A stretch of 64,000 nt of DNA. Origin: Bacteroidales bacterium SW299 (GTDB lineage Bacteria; Bacteroidota; Bacteroidia; Bacteroidales; Bacteroidaceae). The stretch is taken from NCBI GenBank assembly GCA_019550975.1, contig SDWH01000015.1:41436-105435 (forward strand). The letters are read 5' to 3'. Under the pieces are notes generated by a model. It was not told the DNA's origin, did not search any database, and was given only the letters and a program-made list of their open reading frames with translations. Shown one piece after another: positions 25,304-34,253 of the stretch. Both the position numbers and the translations under genes were made by a program. Each line of letters opens with the position of its first letter. The stretch's first letter is position 1.

Positions 25304-26698
25304 ATGGAAAAGAACGATATGTGTAAGAAAGATAAGATGAATCGCCGCAATTTCCTGAAAATCGTGGGAATCAGTACGGTGGCGGCTACGGCCGGAGTCT
25401 GCGGATGTGCTCCGAAGAAAGAAGCGGACGCTTCGGGAAACGCTGCTTCCGAGGTGCCCGAAGGCAAGATGACCTGCCGGAATTTTCCTCCTTCTCCCGA
25501 CCGGGTTTCGCTGCTCGGCTATGGATGTATGCGCTGGCCGACTCTTCCTTCGCCGGCAGGCGACGGAAATGTGATTGACCAGGAGGAGGTGAACCGCCTT
25601 GTCGACTATGCCATCGGGCATGGGGTGAATTATTTTGATACGGCTCCTGTCTATGTGCAGGGGTGGTCGGAACGGTCTACGGGCATGGCCTTGAAGCGTC
25701 ATCCGCGCGAGAAATACTTTATTGCCACGAAAATGTCGAATTTTGACCGGAGCGACTTCAAGTCGAGCGTGGAGATGTATCACGATTCGATGAAGCATTT
25801 GCAGGTTGACTATATCGACTATTACCTGCTCCATTCGCTGGGTTCTTCCGGCAAGAGGAGCTTCAAGGTGCGCTTCCTTGACAACGGGCTGCTCGACTAT
25901 CTGTTGAAGGAGCGCGAAGCGGGGCGTATCAGGCACCTGGGCTGGTCGTTTCATGGCTCGAAAGAGGAGTTCGACTTTATCTTGTCGTTTCACGAGAAGG
26001 TGCATTGGGACTTCATCCAGATCCAGCTGAACTATTCAGACTGGAAGTATGCCACGGGCAACAACGTGAATGCCGACTACCTGTATGCCGAGATTTCCCG
26101 GCGGAACATTCCGATGGTCATCATGGAGCCTTTGCTGGGCGGCCGTCTGTCCAAGCTTCCGGAGCATATCTTTTCGCGCCTGAAAGCGCGCAATCCTGAA
26201 AGCAGCGTCGCGTCGTGGGCGTTCCGTTTTGCAGGGACTCCGCCCATGGTGCTCACGGTGCTGAGCGGAATGACGTACATGGAGCATCTTCAGGACAACA
26301 TCCGCACCTATTCGCCTCTGGTTCCCCTCACCGCCGAGGAAAACCAGTTTCTGCTCGATACGGCCTTGCTGATGCGCGAGTATCCGACGGTGCCCTGCAA
26401 CGACTGCAAGTATTGCATGCCTTGTCCTTACGGCATCGACATTCCGGGCGTGCTGCTGCATTACAATAAATGCGTGAATGAGGGAAACATTCCCCAAAGC
26501 CGTATGGACAAGAACTATGCCGAGGCGCGCAGGGCTTTTCTTGTGGGGTACGACCGGAGTGTTCCCAAGCTTCGCCAGGCAGACCATTGCGTGGGCTGTG
26601 GGCAATGCAATCCCCATTGTCCGCAGTCCATTGACATTCCGAAAGAGCTGAGGCGGATTGATGCGTATGCAGAAAAACTAAAGCAGGAAACATTATGA
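25304..26698 (+). CDS. Tat-exported aldo/keto reductase with C-terminal ferredoxin domain
   Basis: 464 residues from the ATG at 25304. A twin-arginine signal MNRRNFLKIVG is followed by a hydrophobic stretch and a possible lipobox cysteine (VCGCAPK). The aldo/keto reductase barrel (about 70-340) has VNYFDTAPVY with the catalytic Asp/Tyr region, KYFIATKM and DYYLLHSL. The C-terminal part has CNDCKYCMPCPYGIDIP and CVGCGQCNPHCPQSIDIP, which bind 4Fe-4S clusters. It probably works outside the cytoplasmic membrane, taking electrons from the upstream polyferredoxin. Its substrate is unknown. The stop overlaps the next start by four bases. Confidence 0.88.
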   Translation: MEKNDMCKKDKMNRRNFLKIVGISTVAATAGVCGCAPKKEADASGNAASEVPEGKMTCRNFPPSPDRVSLLGYGCMRWPTLPSPAGDGNVIDQEEVNRLVDYAIGHGVNYFDTAPVYVQGWSERSTGMALKRHPREKYFIATKMSNFDRSDFKSSVEMYHDSMKHLQVDYIDYYLLHSLGSSGKRSFKVRFLDNGLLDYLLKEREAGRIRHLGWSFHGSKEEFDFILSFHEKVHWDFIQIQLNYSDWKYATGNNVNADYLYAEISRRNIPMVIMEPLLGGRLSKLPEHIFSRLKARNPESSVASWAFRFAGTPPMVLTVLSGMTYMEHLQDNIRTYSPLVPLTAEENQFLLDTALLMREYPTVPCNDCKYCMPCPYGIDIPGVLLHYNKCVNEGNIPQSRMDKNYAEARRAFLVGYDRSVPKLRQADHCVGCGQCNPHCPQSIDIPKELRRIDAYAEKLKQETL

Positions 26699-27126
26699 GA
26701 GAAGATTTGATCAGGCTGCTGCACGACGGAAACTATTCGTGTGTGGTGAGCAAAGACGGCGAAATCCGCACATTCACGCGGAGGGGAGTGGTTGACCTTT
26801 TCGAGCTTTACCGTTCGGATCCGGATTTTATGCGGGGAGCGAAGGTTGCCGACAAGGTGATCGGCAAGGGAGCCGCGGCTATGCTGGCTCTGGGAGGAGT
26901 TTCGGAGGTGTGGACCGATGTCATCAGCGAGCCGGCTTGCGAACTGCTGGAGAAGTGCGGCGTTGAACTGAGTTATGACGAGAAGGTTCCCTTCATCATC
27001 AACCGCACCCGTACCGGGCGCTGTCCGCTGGAAACCGTTTGCGACGTGTCGGACAATCCGGAAGTGCTTTATCCTGTCATCTGCGATTTCGTGAAGAAGA
27101 TGCAGGAAAAGCCTTCGGCTGGATAA
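26695..27126 (+). CDS. DUF1893 family protein
   Basis: 143 residues. The family pattern is clear: an N-terminal LLHDGNYSCVVSKDGEIRTFTRRGVVDLFEL, then a glycine-rich central helix region (VIGKGAAAMLALGGVSEVWTDVIS) and FIINRTRTGRCPLE. It has no signal peptide and should be cytoplasmic. DUF1893 proteins have a deaminase-like fold, but their function is not established. The ATGA overlap with the reductase gene suggests co-translation with it, so a role in maturing or regulating the Fe-S module is possible. Confidence 0.8.
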   Translation: MREDLIRLLHDGNYSCVVSKDGEIRTFTRRGVVDLFELYRSDPDFMRGAKVADKVIGKGAAAMLALGGVSEVWTDVISEPACELLEKCGVELSYDEKVPFIINRTRTGRCPLETVCDVSDNPEVLYPVICDFVKKMQEKPSAG

Positions 27127-27158
27127 TGGTCTTTGCGGCCGAATTTTGCAGGGAAAAT

Positions 27159-27189
27159 TTTGTTCGTATTCAATAAAAGCATAGCTTTG
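27159..27189 (+). promoter_or_regulatory. Promoter of tatA
   Basis: TTTG at 27159-27162 and TAGCTTTG at 27182-27189 are separated by exactly 19 bp. The start codon of tatA follows 26 bp later, so tatA can be transcribed on its own as well as from the upstream operon. Confidence 0.65.
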
Positions 27190-27215
27190 CATCCGGATTT
27201 ATAAAATTTACAGAT

Positions 27216-27422
27216 ATGTTTGGATTGGGAATGCCTGAGATTATAATTATTGTCGTGCTGATTCTGCTTCTCTTCGGCGGACGCAAGATTCCTGAACTGA
27301 TGCGAGGAGTAGGAAAGGGAGTGCGCAGCTTCAAGGAAGGGCTGAACGAAGTGGAAAAAAGCGTGAACATTGACGAGCCTGCTCCCGAAAAGGAACAGAA
27401 GGAGAAGAAAAGCGAGTCGTGA
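27216..27422 (+). CDS. tatA: Twin-arginine translocase subunit TatA/E
   Basis: 68 residues with the TatA plan: short N-terminus with FGLGMPEIIIIVVLILLLFGG (transmembrane helix ending FGG-KIPEL), an amphipathic helix GVGKGVRSFKEGL and a charged tail. TatA oligomers form the translocation path for folded proteins. It lies 90 bp after an operon that encodes a twin-arginine-signal reductase, which is a natural substrate. No tatC is present in this window, so the receptor must be encoded elsewhere. Confidence 0.9.
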   Translation: MFGLGMPEIIIIVVLILLLFGGRKIPELMRGVGKGVRSFKEGLNEVEKSVNIDEPAPEKEQKEKKSES

Positions 27423-27466
27423 GAGGCAAATAAAAAAAGATTGTTGAAAAAAACAGGCAAATAGTT

Positions 27467-27495
27467 TTTGCATTTCCGAAAAAGTTGTATCTTTG
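27467..27495 (+). promoter_or_regulatory. Promoter of tRNA-Thr
   Basis: TTTG at 27467-27470 and TATCTTTG at 27488-27495 (17-bp gap) lie 24 bp before the tRNA. Confidence 0.55.
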
Positions 27496-27519
27496 CACAC
27501 GTTTTCGGAAGGGAACAAT

Positions 27520-27592
27520 GCCGAAATAACTCAGTTGGTAGAGTAACTCATTCGTAATGAGTAAGTCGCGGGTTCGAGTCCCGCTTTCGGCT
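27520..27592 (+). tRNA. tRNA-Thr (anticodon CGT)
   Basis: 73 nt. The acceptor GCCGAAA pairs with TTTCGGC, the anticodon stem CTCAT/ATGAG encloses TTCGTAA with anticodon CGT, and the T arm is CGGGTTCGAGTCCCG. CCA is not encoded. No attachment repeat is seen beside it. Confidence 0.95.
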
Positions 27593-27756
27593 CACTTTGA
27601 TGTTTGTTGCAAGTGCTTGTATGCAGGGCGCTTGCAATTTTCTTTTTAGGCCGTATCACTCGCCTGGCGGATGAAAAGAACATGCGTTCCGTCCCTTTCT
27701 GGAAATATTTTGTAATTTATTTTGCAAAACAGCGCATCCTTTTGGCGGAAAATCCG

Positions 27757-27764
27757 TATATTTG
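27757..27764 (+). promoter_or_regulatory. -7 element (TATATTTG) of the carAB leader
   Basis: TATATTTG matches the -7 consensus. It places transcription start just before the leader ORF ATG at 27776 and gives a carA leader of about 230 nt. The -33 box is not clear. The region 27593-27756 holds nothing else recognisable. Confidence 0.55.
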
Positions 27765-27775
27765 CACTCCGAATT

Positions 27776-28000
27776 ATGAATCAAACAAAGAAGCGACTCA
27801 TGAATGACGGACTTATGTACAGTGCAGCAGCTATTCATACATTCGGGATTCCGCTCGGCTGGCGGACACCGGAAGAGCCCTTCTTTTTTCTCGGCACAAT
27901 TTGTTTTATTTCTTCATATTCCCGGAATTGCTTTTCGGCAAGTCCGGGTTTTTTTTGGAGTGACGCTAAAAACAACAACTATAACGATACAGATAGATAA
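27776..28000 (+). CDS. Leader ORF of carAB (75 codons, possible attenuation peptide)
   Basis: An ATG 12 nt after the -7 element opens a frame that runs through two T-rich tracts and a terminator hairpin and stops at 27998-28000, three bases before the carA ATG. The peptide shows no domain or signal; it has FFF and NNN runs but is not rich in arginine. The layout resembles the E. coli pyrBI leader, where translation close behind polymerase prevents termination when UTP is low. Whether this ORF is translated is unproven. Confidence 0.45.
   Translation: MNQTKKRLMNDGLMYSAAAIHTFGIPLGWRTPEEPFFFLGTICFISSYSRNCFSASPGFFWSDAKNNNYNDTDR
27921..27956 (+). terminator. Intrinsic terminator inside the carAB leader (candidate attenuator)
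   Basis: Arms CCCGGA/TCCGGG (27921-27926, 27943-27948) plus an inner TTGC/GCAA pairing with one mismatch form a stem, followed by eight T at 27949-27956. It lies 47 bp before carA and within the leader ORF. A second weaker hairpin (27845-27880) with its own T tract (27881-27889) precedes it, and the stretch between them is T-rich. Confidence 0.75.
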
Positions 28001-28003
28001 GGA

Positions 28004-29149
28004 ATGAGAAACGTGACGTTAATCCTTGACGACGGGAGCCGCTTTCACGGCAAGTCGTTCGGTTATGAGAAGCCGGTAGCGGGCGAAGTGGTGTTCAATA
28101 CGGCGATGACCGGTTATCCGGAGAGTCTGACCGACCCTTCGTATGCGGGGCAGCTGATGACGCTGACCTATCCGCTGGTAGGCAACTACGGGGTGCCTCC
28201 GTTCACTTTCGAGGCGAACGGTCTGCCCACTTTTATGGAGAGTGAGAGGATTCATGCGGAAGCTATCATCGTGAGCGATTACAGTGAAATGTACAGTCAT
28301 TGGAATGCGGTGGAGAGTCTTGCCGAATGGTTGAAGCGTGAACAGATTCCCGGAATTACAGGCATCGACACGAGGGAACTGACGAAGGTGCTGCGCGAAC
28401 ATGGGGTGATGATGGGTAAAATCGTGTTTGACGATGAACCGGAAAATGTGCCCGAAGCGCAGTATGCGGGCGTGAATTATGTGGACAAGGTATCGTGTGA
28501 CGAGATAGTTGTTTACAAAGGAAATGAATGCTGCAAGCTGCCGGCAGATATGCCGAAAGGGGAAATCAATTCCCGGCTGGCTTCGTTCAATGCGGAAGGC
28601 AGCAAGCGCGTGCTTCTGGTTGACTGCGGAGTGAAGGCGAATATCATCCGCTGCCTCCTCAAGCGAGGCGTTGAAGTGATCCGTGTGCCCTGGGACTACG
28701 ACTTTAACGGAATCGAGTTCGACGGACTTTTCATTTCCAACGGACCCGGTGATCCGGACACATGCGACGCTGCCGTGCAGAACATCCGCAAGGCGATGGA
28801 AAACGAGAAGCTTCCCATCTTCGGCATCTGTATGGGAAACCAGCTGCTCTCGAAGGCGGGAGGGGCGAAAATATACAAGCTGAAATATGGCCATCGCAGC
28901 CACAACCAGCCGGTCCGCATGGTGGGCACGGAACGCTGCTTCATCACTTCGCAGAACCACGGATATGCGGTGGACAACAATACGCTTGGCGCTGACTGGG
29001 AGCCGCTTTTCATCAACATGAACGACGGGTCGAACGAAGGAATCCGCCACAAGCGCAATCCCTGGTTCTCCGCGCAGTTCCATCCGGAAGCTGCCAGCGG
29101 ACCTACAGACACGGAATTCCTCTTTGACGAGTTCGTGAAGCTGATCTAA
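28004..29149 (+). CDS. carA: Carbamoyl-phosphate synthase small subunit (glutamine amidotransferase)
   Basis: 381 residues, normal family length. The N-terminal CPSase domain begins LILDDGSRFHGKSFG with FNTAMTGYPESLTDPSYAGQ. The class I amidotransferase triad is Cys276 (FGICMGNQLL), His360 and Glu362 (QFHPEA). The position after GIC is usually GHQ; here it is GNQ. It supplies ammonia from glutamine to CarB for carbamoyl phosphate, used for pyrimidines and arginine. It is 31 bp before carB and behind the attenuator-like leader. Confidence 0.96.
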   Translation: MRNVTLILDDGSRFHGKSFGYEKPVAGEVVFNTAMTGYPESLTDPSYAGQLMTLTYPLVGNYGVPPFTFEANGLPTFMESERIHAEAIIVSDYSEMYSHWNAVESLAEWLKREQIPGITGIDTRELTKVLREHGVMMGKIVFDDEPENVPEAQYAGVNYVDKVSCDEIVVYKGNECCKLPADMPKGEINSRLASFNAEGSKRVLLVDCGVKANIIRCLLKRGVEVIRVPWDYDFNGIEFDGLFISNGPGDPDTCDAAVQNIRKAMENEKLPIFGICMGNQLLSKAGGAKIYKLKYGHRSHNQPVRMVGTERCFITSQNHGYAVDNNTLGADWEPLFINMNDGSNEGIRHKRNPWFSAQFHPEAASGPTDTEFLFDEFVKLI

Positions 29150-29180
29150 CAATAACCAACCATTAACTGAAAGAACATCA

Positions 29181-32100
29181 ATGAAAGAAAATATAAAGAA
29201 AGTTTTGCTGCTGGGGTCAGGCGCATTGAAAATCGGTGAAGCGGGCGAATTTGACTATTCCGGTTCGCAGGCGCTTAAGGCACTGAAAGAAGAGGGCATC
29301 GAAACGGTGCTCATCAATCCGAACATCGCTACGGTGCAGACATCCGAAGGGGTGGCCGACAAAATCTACTTCCTTCCCGTCACTCCGTATTTTGTGGAAA
29401 AAGTCATCAGCAAGGAGCGGCCCGACGGCGTACTGCTCTCGTTCGGAGGGCAGACGGCACTGAACTGCGGCGTGGCTCTCTATCAGGAAGGCGTGTTCGA
29501 GAAATACGGTGTGCAGGTGCTGGGCACTCCCGTGCAGGCCATTATGGACACGGAAGACCGTGAACTGTTCGTGAAGAAGCTCGACGAGATCAACGTGAAG
29601 ACCATCAAGAGTGAGGCGTGCGAGAACATTGAGCAGGCGCGCAAGGCTGCCAGCGACCTGGGCTATCCGGTTATCATCCGTGCGGCATATGCGCTGGGCG
29701 GTCTTGGATCGGGATTCTGCGACAACGAGGAAGAGCTGAACGTGCTGGCCGAGAAAGCCTTCTCGTTCTCTCCGCAGGTGCTCGTGGAAAAGAGTCTGAA
29801 AGGATGGAAGGAAGTGGAGTATGAAGTGGTGCGCGACCGTTTCGACAACTGCATCACGGTCTGCAACATGGAGAACTTCGACCCGCTGGGTATCCATACG
29901 GGAGAGTCTATTGTCATTGCGCCGAGCCAGACGCTGACCAACAGTGAATACCACAAGCTCCGTGAACTGGCTATCCGCATCATCCGCCACATCGGTATCG
30001 TGGGAGAGTGCAACGTGCAGTATGCGTTCGATCCCGAATCGGAAGATTACCGTGTGATCGAGGTGAACGCGCGTCTGAGCCGTTCTTCGGCGCTGGCATC
30101 GAAGGCTACGGGTTATCCGCTGGCATTCGTGGCTGCCAAGCTGGGACTGGGCTACGGACTGTTCGACCTGAAGAACTCGGTGACCAAAACCACTTCGGCT
30201 TTCTTTGAGCCGGCACTCGACTATGTGGTGTGCAAGATTCCGCGCTGGGACTTGGGCAAGTTCCATGGCGTAGACCGTGAGCTGGGCTCCAGCATGAAGT
30301 CGGTGGGTGAGGTGATGGCAATCGGACGCACGTTCGAAGAGGCCATCCAGAAAGGACTCCGCATGATCGGCCAGGGCATGCACGGATTCGTGGAGAACAA
30401 GGAACTGGTTATCGCCGACATCGACAAGGCTTTGCGCGAGCCGACCGACAAGCGTATCTTCGTCATCTCGAAGGCAATGCGCGCCGGATATACCGTCGAC
30501 CAGATTCACGAGCTTACCAAAATCGACAAGTGGTTCCTCTACAAGCTCGAAAACATCATGCAGACCTCCAGGGAACTGCACGAGTGGGGAAACAACCATA
30601 TACAGCTTTCCGAGCTTCCGAAAGAGCTGCTCTACAAGGCAAAGCGTCAGGGATTCTCTGACTTCCAGGTGGCCCGCGCCATCGGCTATCAGGGAGATAT
30701 GGAAGACGGCATCCTTGCCGTGCGCGCTTACCGCAAGCAGACTGGCGTTCTTCCGGTGGTGAAGCAGATCGATACGCTGGCTGCCGAGTATCCGGCACAG
30801 ACCAACTACCTGTACCTCACTTACAGCGGCGTGGCAAACGATGTGCATTATCTGGGCGATCACAAGAGCATCGTGGTGCTCGGATCGGGAGCTTACCGTA
30901 TCGGCTCGTCGGTGGAATTCGACTGGTGCGGCGTGCAGGCTCTCAACACAATCCGCAAGGAAGGCTACCGTTCGGTGATGATCAACTACAATCCCGAAAC
31001 AGTATCTACCGACTATGACATGTGCGACCGCCTTTATTTCGACGAACTGACCTTTGAGCGTGTGATGGACATCCTTGACCTGGAGAACCCGCACGGTGTC
31101 ATCGTGTCGACCGGCGGACAGATTCCGAACAATCTGGCCATGCGTCTTGACGCGCAGCAGGTGAACATTCTCGGAACGTCGGCCAAGAGCATCGACAATG
31201 CCGAAGACCGCGACAAGTTCTCGGCCATGCTCGACCGTATCGGGGTGGACCAGCCGGAATGGAGTGCGCTGACTTCGATGGACGACATCAACGCCTTCAT
31301 CAAGAAGGTCGGATTCCCGGTGCTGGTGCGCCCGTCGTATGTGCTTTCGGGGGCTGCCATGAATGTCTGCTCCAACCAGGACGAGCTGGAGCGTTTCCTG
31401 CAGCTTGCGGCCAACGTGTCGAAGAAGCATCCGGTGGTGGTAAGCCAGTTCATCGAACATGCCAAGGAAGTGGAGATGGATGCAGTGGCTCAGAACGGCG
31501 AAATCATTGTCTATGCCATTTCCGAGCATATCGAATTTGCGGGCGTGCATTCGGGCGATGCGACGATCCAGTTCCCGCCGCAGAAGCTGTATGTGGAAAC
31601 GGTGCGCCGCATCAAGCGCATTTCACGCCAGATTGCCAAGGAGCTGAACATCTCCGGGCCGTTCAACATCCAGTTCCTTGCCCGCGACAACGACATCAAG
31701 GTAATCGAATGCAACCTCCGTGCTTCACGCTCGTTCCCGTTCGTGAGCAAGGTGCTCAAGATAAATTTCATCGAACTTGCCACCAAGGTGATGCTCGGAC
31801 TGCCGGTTGAGAAACCCGAGAAGAATCTGTTCGAGCTTGACTATGTGGGCATCAAGGCCAGCCAGTTCTCGTTCAACCGCCTGCAGAAGGCCGACCCTGT
31901 GCTGGGTGTCGACATGGCTTCTACCGGCGAAGTGGGCTGTCTGGGCGATGATACCTCATGCGCTATTCTGAAGGCGATGCTTTCTGTGGGCTACCGCATT
32001 CCCGCGAAGAATATCCTGCTTTCTACGGGCAGCACAAAGCAGAAAGTCGACATGCTTCAGGCGTCGCGCGCATTGAAGGCAAAGGGATATAACCTGTATG

Positions 32101-32408
32101 CAACGGGCGGAACTTCGAAGTTCCTTTCCGAGAACGGTATCGAGAACACGCATGTGTACTGGCCGAGTGAGGAAGGACATCCCCAGGCCCTTGAAATGCT
32201 TCACAACAAGGAGATTGACATGGTGGTGAACATTCCGCGCGACTTGTCGGTGGGCGAGCTTACCAACGGCTACAAGATCCGCCGTGCGGCTATCGACCTG
32301 AATATTCCGCTGATTACGAATGCCCGTCTGGCGAGCGCGTTCATCAATGCCTTCTGCTCGATGAGCATTGACGACATTGCCATCAAGAGCTGGGACGAAT
32401 ATAAATAA
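29181..32408 (+). CDS. carB: Carbamoyl-phosphate synthase large subunit
   Basis: 1075 residues, full length. Two homologous ATP-grasp halves are visible, each starting with an SGALKIGEAGEFDYSG / SGAYRIGSSVEFDWCG motif and holding the paired ATP-binding regions, followed by a C-terminal MGS-like allosteric domain (about 930-1075; VDMLQASRALKAKGYNLYATGGTSKFL). It uses ammonia, bicarbonate and two ATP. The allosteric domain is where UMP or ornithine acts in characterised enzymes. It is translated from the carAB message and ends before a strong terminator. Confidence 0.97.
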   Translation: MKENIKKVLLLGSGALKIGEAGEFDYSGSQALKALKEEGIETVLINPNIATVQTSEGVADKIYFLPVTPYFVEKVISKERPDGVLLSFGGQTALNCGVALYQEGVFEKYGVQVLGTPVQAIMDTEDRELFVKKLDEINVKTIKSEACENIEQARKAASDLGYPVIIRAAYALGGLGSGFCDNEEELNVLAEKAFSFSPQVLVEKSLKGWKEVEYEVVRDRFDNCITVCNMENFDPLGIHTGESIVIAPSQTLTNSEYHKLRELAIRIIRHIGIVGECNVQYAFDPESEDYRVIEVNARLSRSSALASKATGYPLAFVAAKLGLGYGLFDLKNSVTKTTSAFFEPALDYVVCKIPRWDLGKFHGVDRELGSSMKSVGEVMAIGRTFEEAIQKGLRMIGQGMHGFVENKELVIADIDKALREPTDKRIFVISKAMRAGYTVDQIHELTKIDKWFLYKLENIMQTSRELHEWGNNHIQLSELPKELLYKAKRQGFSDFQVARAIGYQGDMEDGILAVRAYRKQTGVLPVVKQIDTLAAEYPAQTNYLYLTYSGVANDVHYLGDHKSIVVLGSGAYRIGSSVEFDWCGVQALNTIRKEGYRSVMINYNPETVSTDYDMCDRLYFDELTFERVMDILDLENPHGVIVSTGGQIPNNLAMRLDAQQVNILGTSAKSIDNAEDRDKFSAMLDRIGVDQPEWSALTSMDDINAFIKKVGFPVLVRPSYVLSGAAMNVCSNQDELERFLQLAANVSKKHPVVVSQFIEHAKEVEMDAVAQNGEIIVYAISEHIEFAGVHSGDATIQFPPQKLYVETVRRIKRISRQIAKELNISGPFNIQFLARDNDIKVIECNLRASRSFPFVSKVLKINFIELATKVMLGLPVEKPEKNLFELDYVGIKASQFSFNRLQKADPVLGVDMASTGEVGCLGDDTSCAILKAMLSVGYRIPAKNILLSTGSTKQKVDMLQASRALKAKGYNLYATGGTSKFLSENGIENTHVYWPSEEGHPQALEMLHNKEIDMVVNIPRDLSVGELTNGYKIRRAAIDLNIPLITNARLASAFINAFCSMSIDDIAIKSWDEYK

Positions 32409-32441
32409 CGCGAGTCAGATATATAAATCAAAACATGGAAT

Positions 32442-32486
32442 GCTGCCCGTCTTTGACGAAACGTACGTCAATGGCGGGCAGCTTTT
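32442..32486 (+). terminator. Terminator after carAB
   Basis: Outer arms GCTGCCCG/CGGGCAGC and inner arms TTGACG/CGTCAA fold into one long hairpin at 32442-32482, followed by TTTT. Confidence 0.8.
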
Positions 32487-32511
32487 CTATGCAAAATTCC
32501 GTGCGAAATTG

Positions 32512-32540
32512 TTGCCATACGGATTTTTTTAATAGATTTG
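32512..32540 (+). promoter_or_regulatory. Promoter of the S41 peptidase gene
   Basis: TTG at 32512-32514 and TAGATTTG at 32533-32540 are 18 bp apart; the ATG lies 24 bp further at 32565. Confidence 0.5.
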
Positions 32541-32564
32541 CTTTCCGTAATATTTAATATACTT

Positions 32565-34222
32565 ATGAAAAACTTGAAAAAAACATTGTTGGTCTGCGGA
32601 TTGCTTTCTGTGGCTGTAGGGGTTTTTGCACAGGACGAGGCAAAGACATTGCCGGTGCTTCGTGAGGGAAAGGAAGATATTCATATATGGGTGGACGGTT
32701 GGCTTCAGCCCGGAGCGTGGCTGGCGGATCCCCGTACGCGTCCGGATGTCTATCCGACATCGGGGAGGAGGGTGAAGTTCGCCAACGAGCGTGACTCTGT
32801 TGTTTTTGATGTAGAAAAGGACGGAGCATATGACTTTGTTGTGCTGACCGCTGAGGGGGACTCCGCGTTCACGCGCGTTCAGTGGGAGTCGGCGAACCCT
32901 TTGGAGGAGCCTTCTGCCGAGATGTTGAGGAGAGGGGCTGACGGGAAACTCTCGAAGGCACAGGCAAGGTTCGATGTGGATGCGCTGGTCTATACGTTGG
33001 GTGAAATCCATCCTGACCTGTTTTCCGCATGTCGTCAGGAAGATTTCTTCCGTGCTGTGAACAAGGTGAAGGATGAGATGCCTGACTCGGTCACTGCACT
33101 GGAACTTTTCCGCCGTGCAGCTCCGCTGGTTACGCTGGTAGGCGACGGGCATACGATGCTCCGTTTTCCCTATAATGACATATTCACTGAAACTTATCTC
33201 CGCCTGCCGCTTTTTGTCAAGGTGTCCACTTCAGAACCCCGCATTTTTGTGGACCGCTGCATCGACGGACTGATACCGGCGGGGCGGAAGTGCTTTCAAT
33301 AAACGGTCGGAGTGCGGCGGAGATGCTGGAGGTCATGATGCCTTATGCGAGCGGCGAGCGTGAGTTTTTCCGCCTTTCGCGTCTGGGTTATGATTTCGCA
33401 GCCTTGTTCGAAATGCTCTATGCTGCCGGGCAATACGATGTGGCTTACCGTTTGGAGGAAGGAACAGACACGCTTCACTCCACATTGCGTCCGGCCGCCT
33501 TTGCAGAAATGAAGGCACGGATGCCGGACAAGAAGAAGGAGGAACGTAAGGCGTCCGACTATTCTTTCCGGATACTGAAAGATAAGGACGTGGCTGTCAT
33601 GGATTTCCGCTCGTTCAATAATCCCCGGCGGATGGCGGCTTTCGCCGACTCCATGTTTTCCGTACTCGGCAAGGAACATATAGGCAATCTTATTATTGAC
33701 ATACGCGGCAACGGAGGGGGAAACTCCGCGGTCGGTGACGTGCTGCTGCGCTATATCTCGCACAAGCCTTTCCGGCAGATGGGAAAAGGATTGGCACGGA
33801 TCACTCCCACAACCTTGCGCCTGACGGATTATCCGGGGCTGAAACCGGGATGGACTTTCTTCGATGGAGAAGGAGAGGACGGGAGCGGTCTTATTCTTCC
33901 GCTTGCGGAGAAACGCTATAAGGGCAAGGTGTATCTGCTCACCAGTCACATGACGTTCTCTTCGGCCAGCTCGTTCGCATGGGCGTTCAAGCATTTCGGA
34001 ATGGGAACCGTGATCGGTGAGGAAACGGGTGGAATGAGCGTGTCTTTCGGAGATGTCCTCCTGTACAGGCTGCCTGTTTCCCGGCTGGCATGCACCATTT
34101 CCTGGAAACGCTTCTGGCTGTACGGGGCGGACGAAAACGACATCCACGGCACATTGCCCGACTATGCTGTTCCGCAGGAGAAAGCTCTCGGCAAAGCATT
34201 TGAGCTGATTGCCGATGAATGA
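32565..34222 (+). pseudogene. Secreted S41 family (C-terminal processing) peptidase, frameshifted
   Basis: A signal peptide (MKNLKKTLLVCG..., cleavage after VFAQ) and N-terminal domain run in one frame to a stop at 33302; the remainder continues in another frame from about 33284. Adding one G to the GGGG run at 33281-33284 restores IPAGAEVLSINGRSA and one 552-residue frame. The second part has the S41 core: NLIIDIRGNGGGNSAVGD and TSHMTFSSASSFAWA with the catalytic serine, then GEETGG. As written the protein is split, so it is either a recent mutation, a phase-variable tract or a sequencing error. Confidence 0.8.
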
Positions 34223-34253
34223 CGGGCGGCGGAACTTTTCCGGCAAGATTTTT

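Noticed and set aside
23753..26005. 750-codon open frame opposite the polyferredoxin and reductase genes
   Set aside because: Antisense shadow of two genes with clear Fe-S and Tat motifs; no recognisable protein features.
28829..28840. CarA GNQ instead of GHQ after the catalytic Cys as a sign of inactivity
   Set aside because: The catalytic Cys, His and Glu are all present and the operon is intact, so the enzyme is very likely functional.
29217..31550. 777-codon open frame opposite carB
   Set aside because: It is fully antisense to a well-conserved gene and shows no domain; long antisense frames are expected with this codon use.
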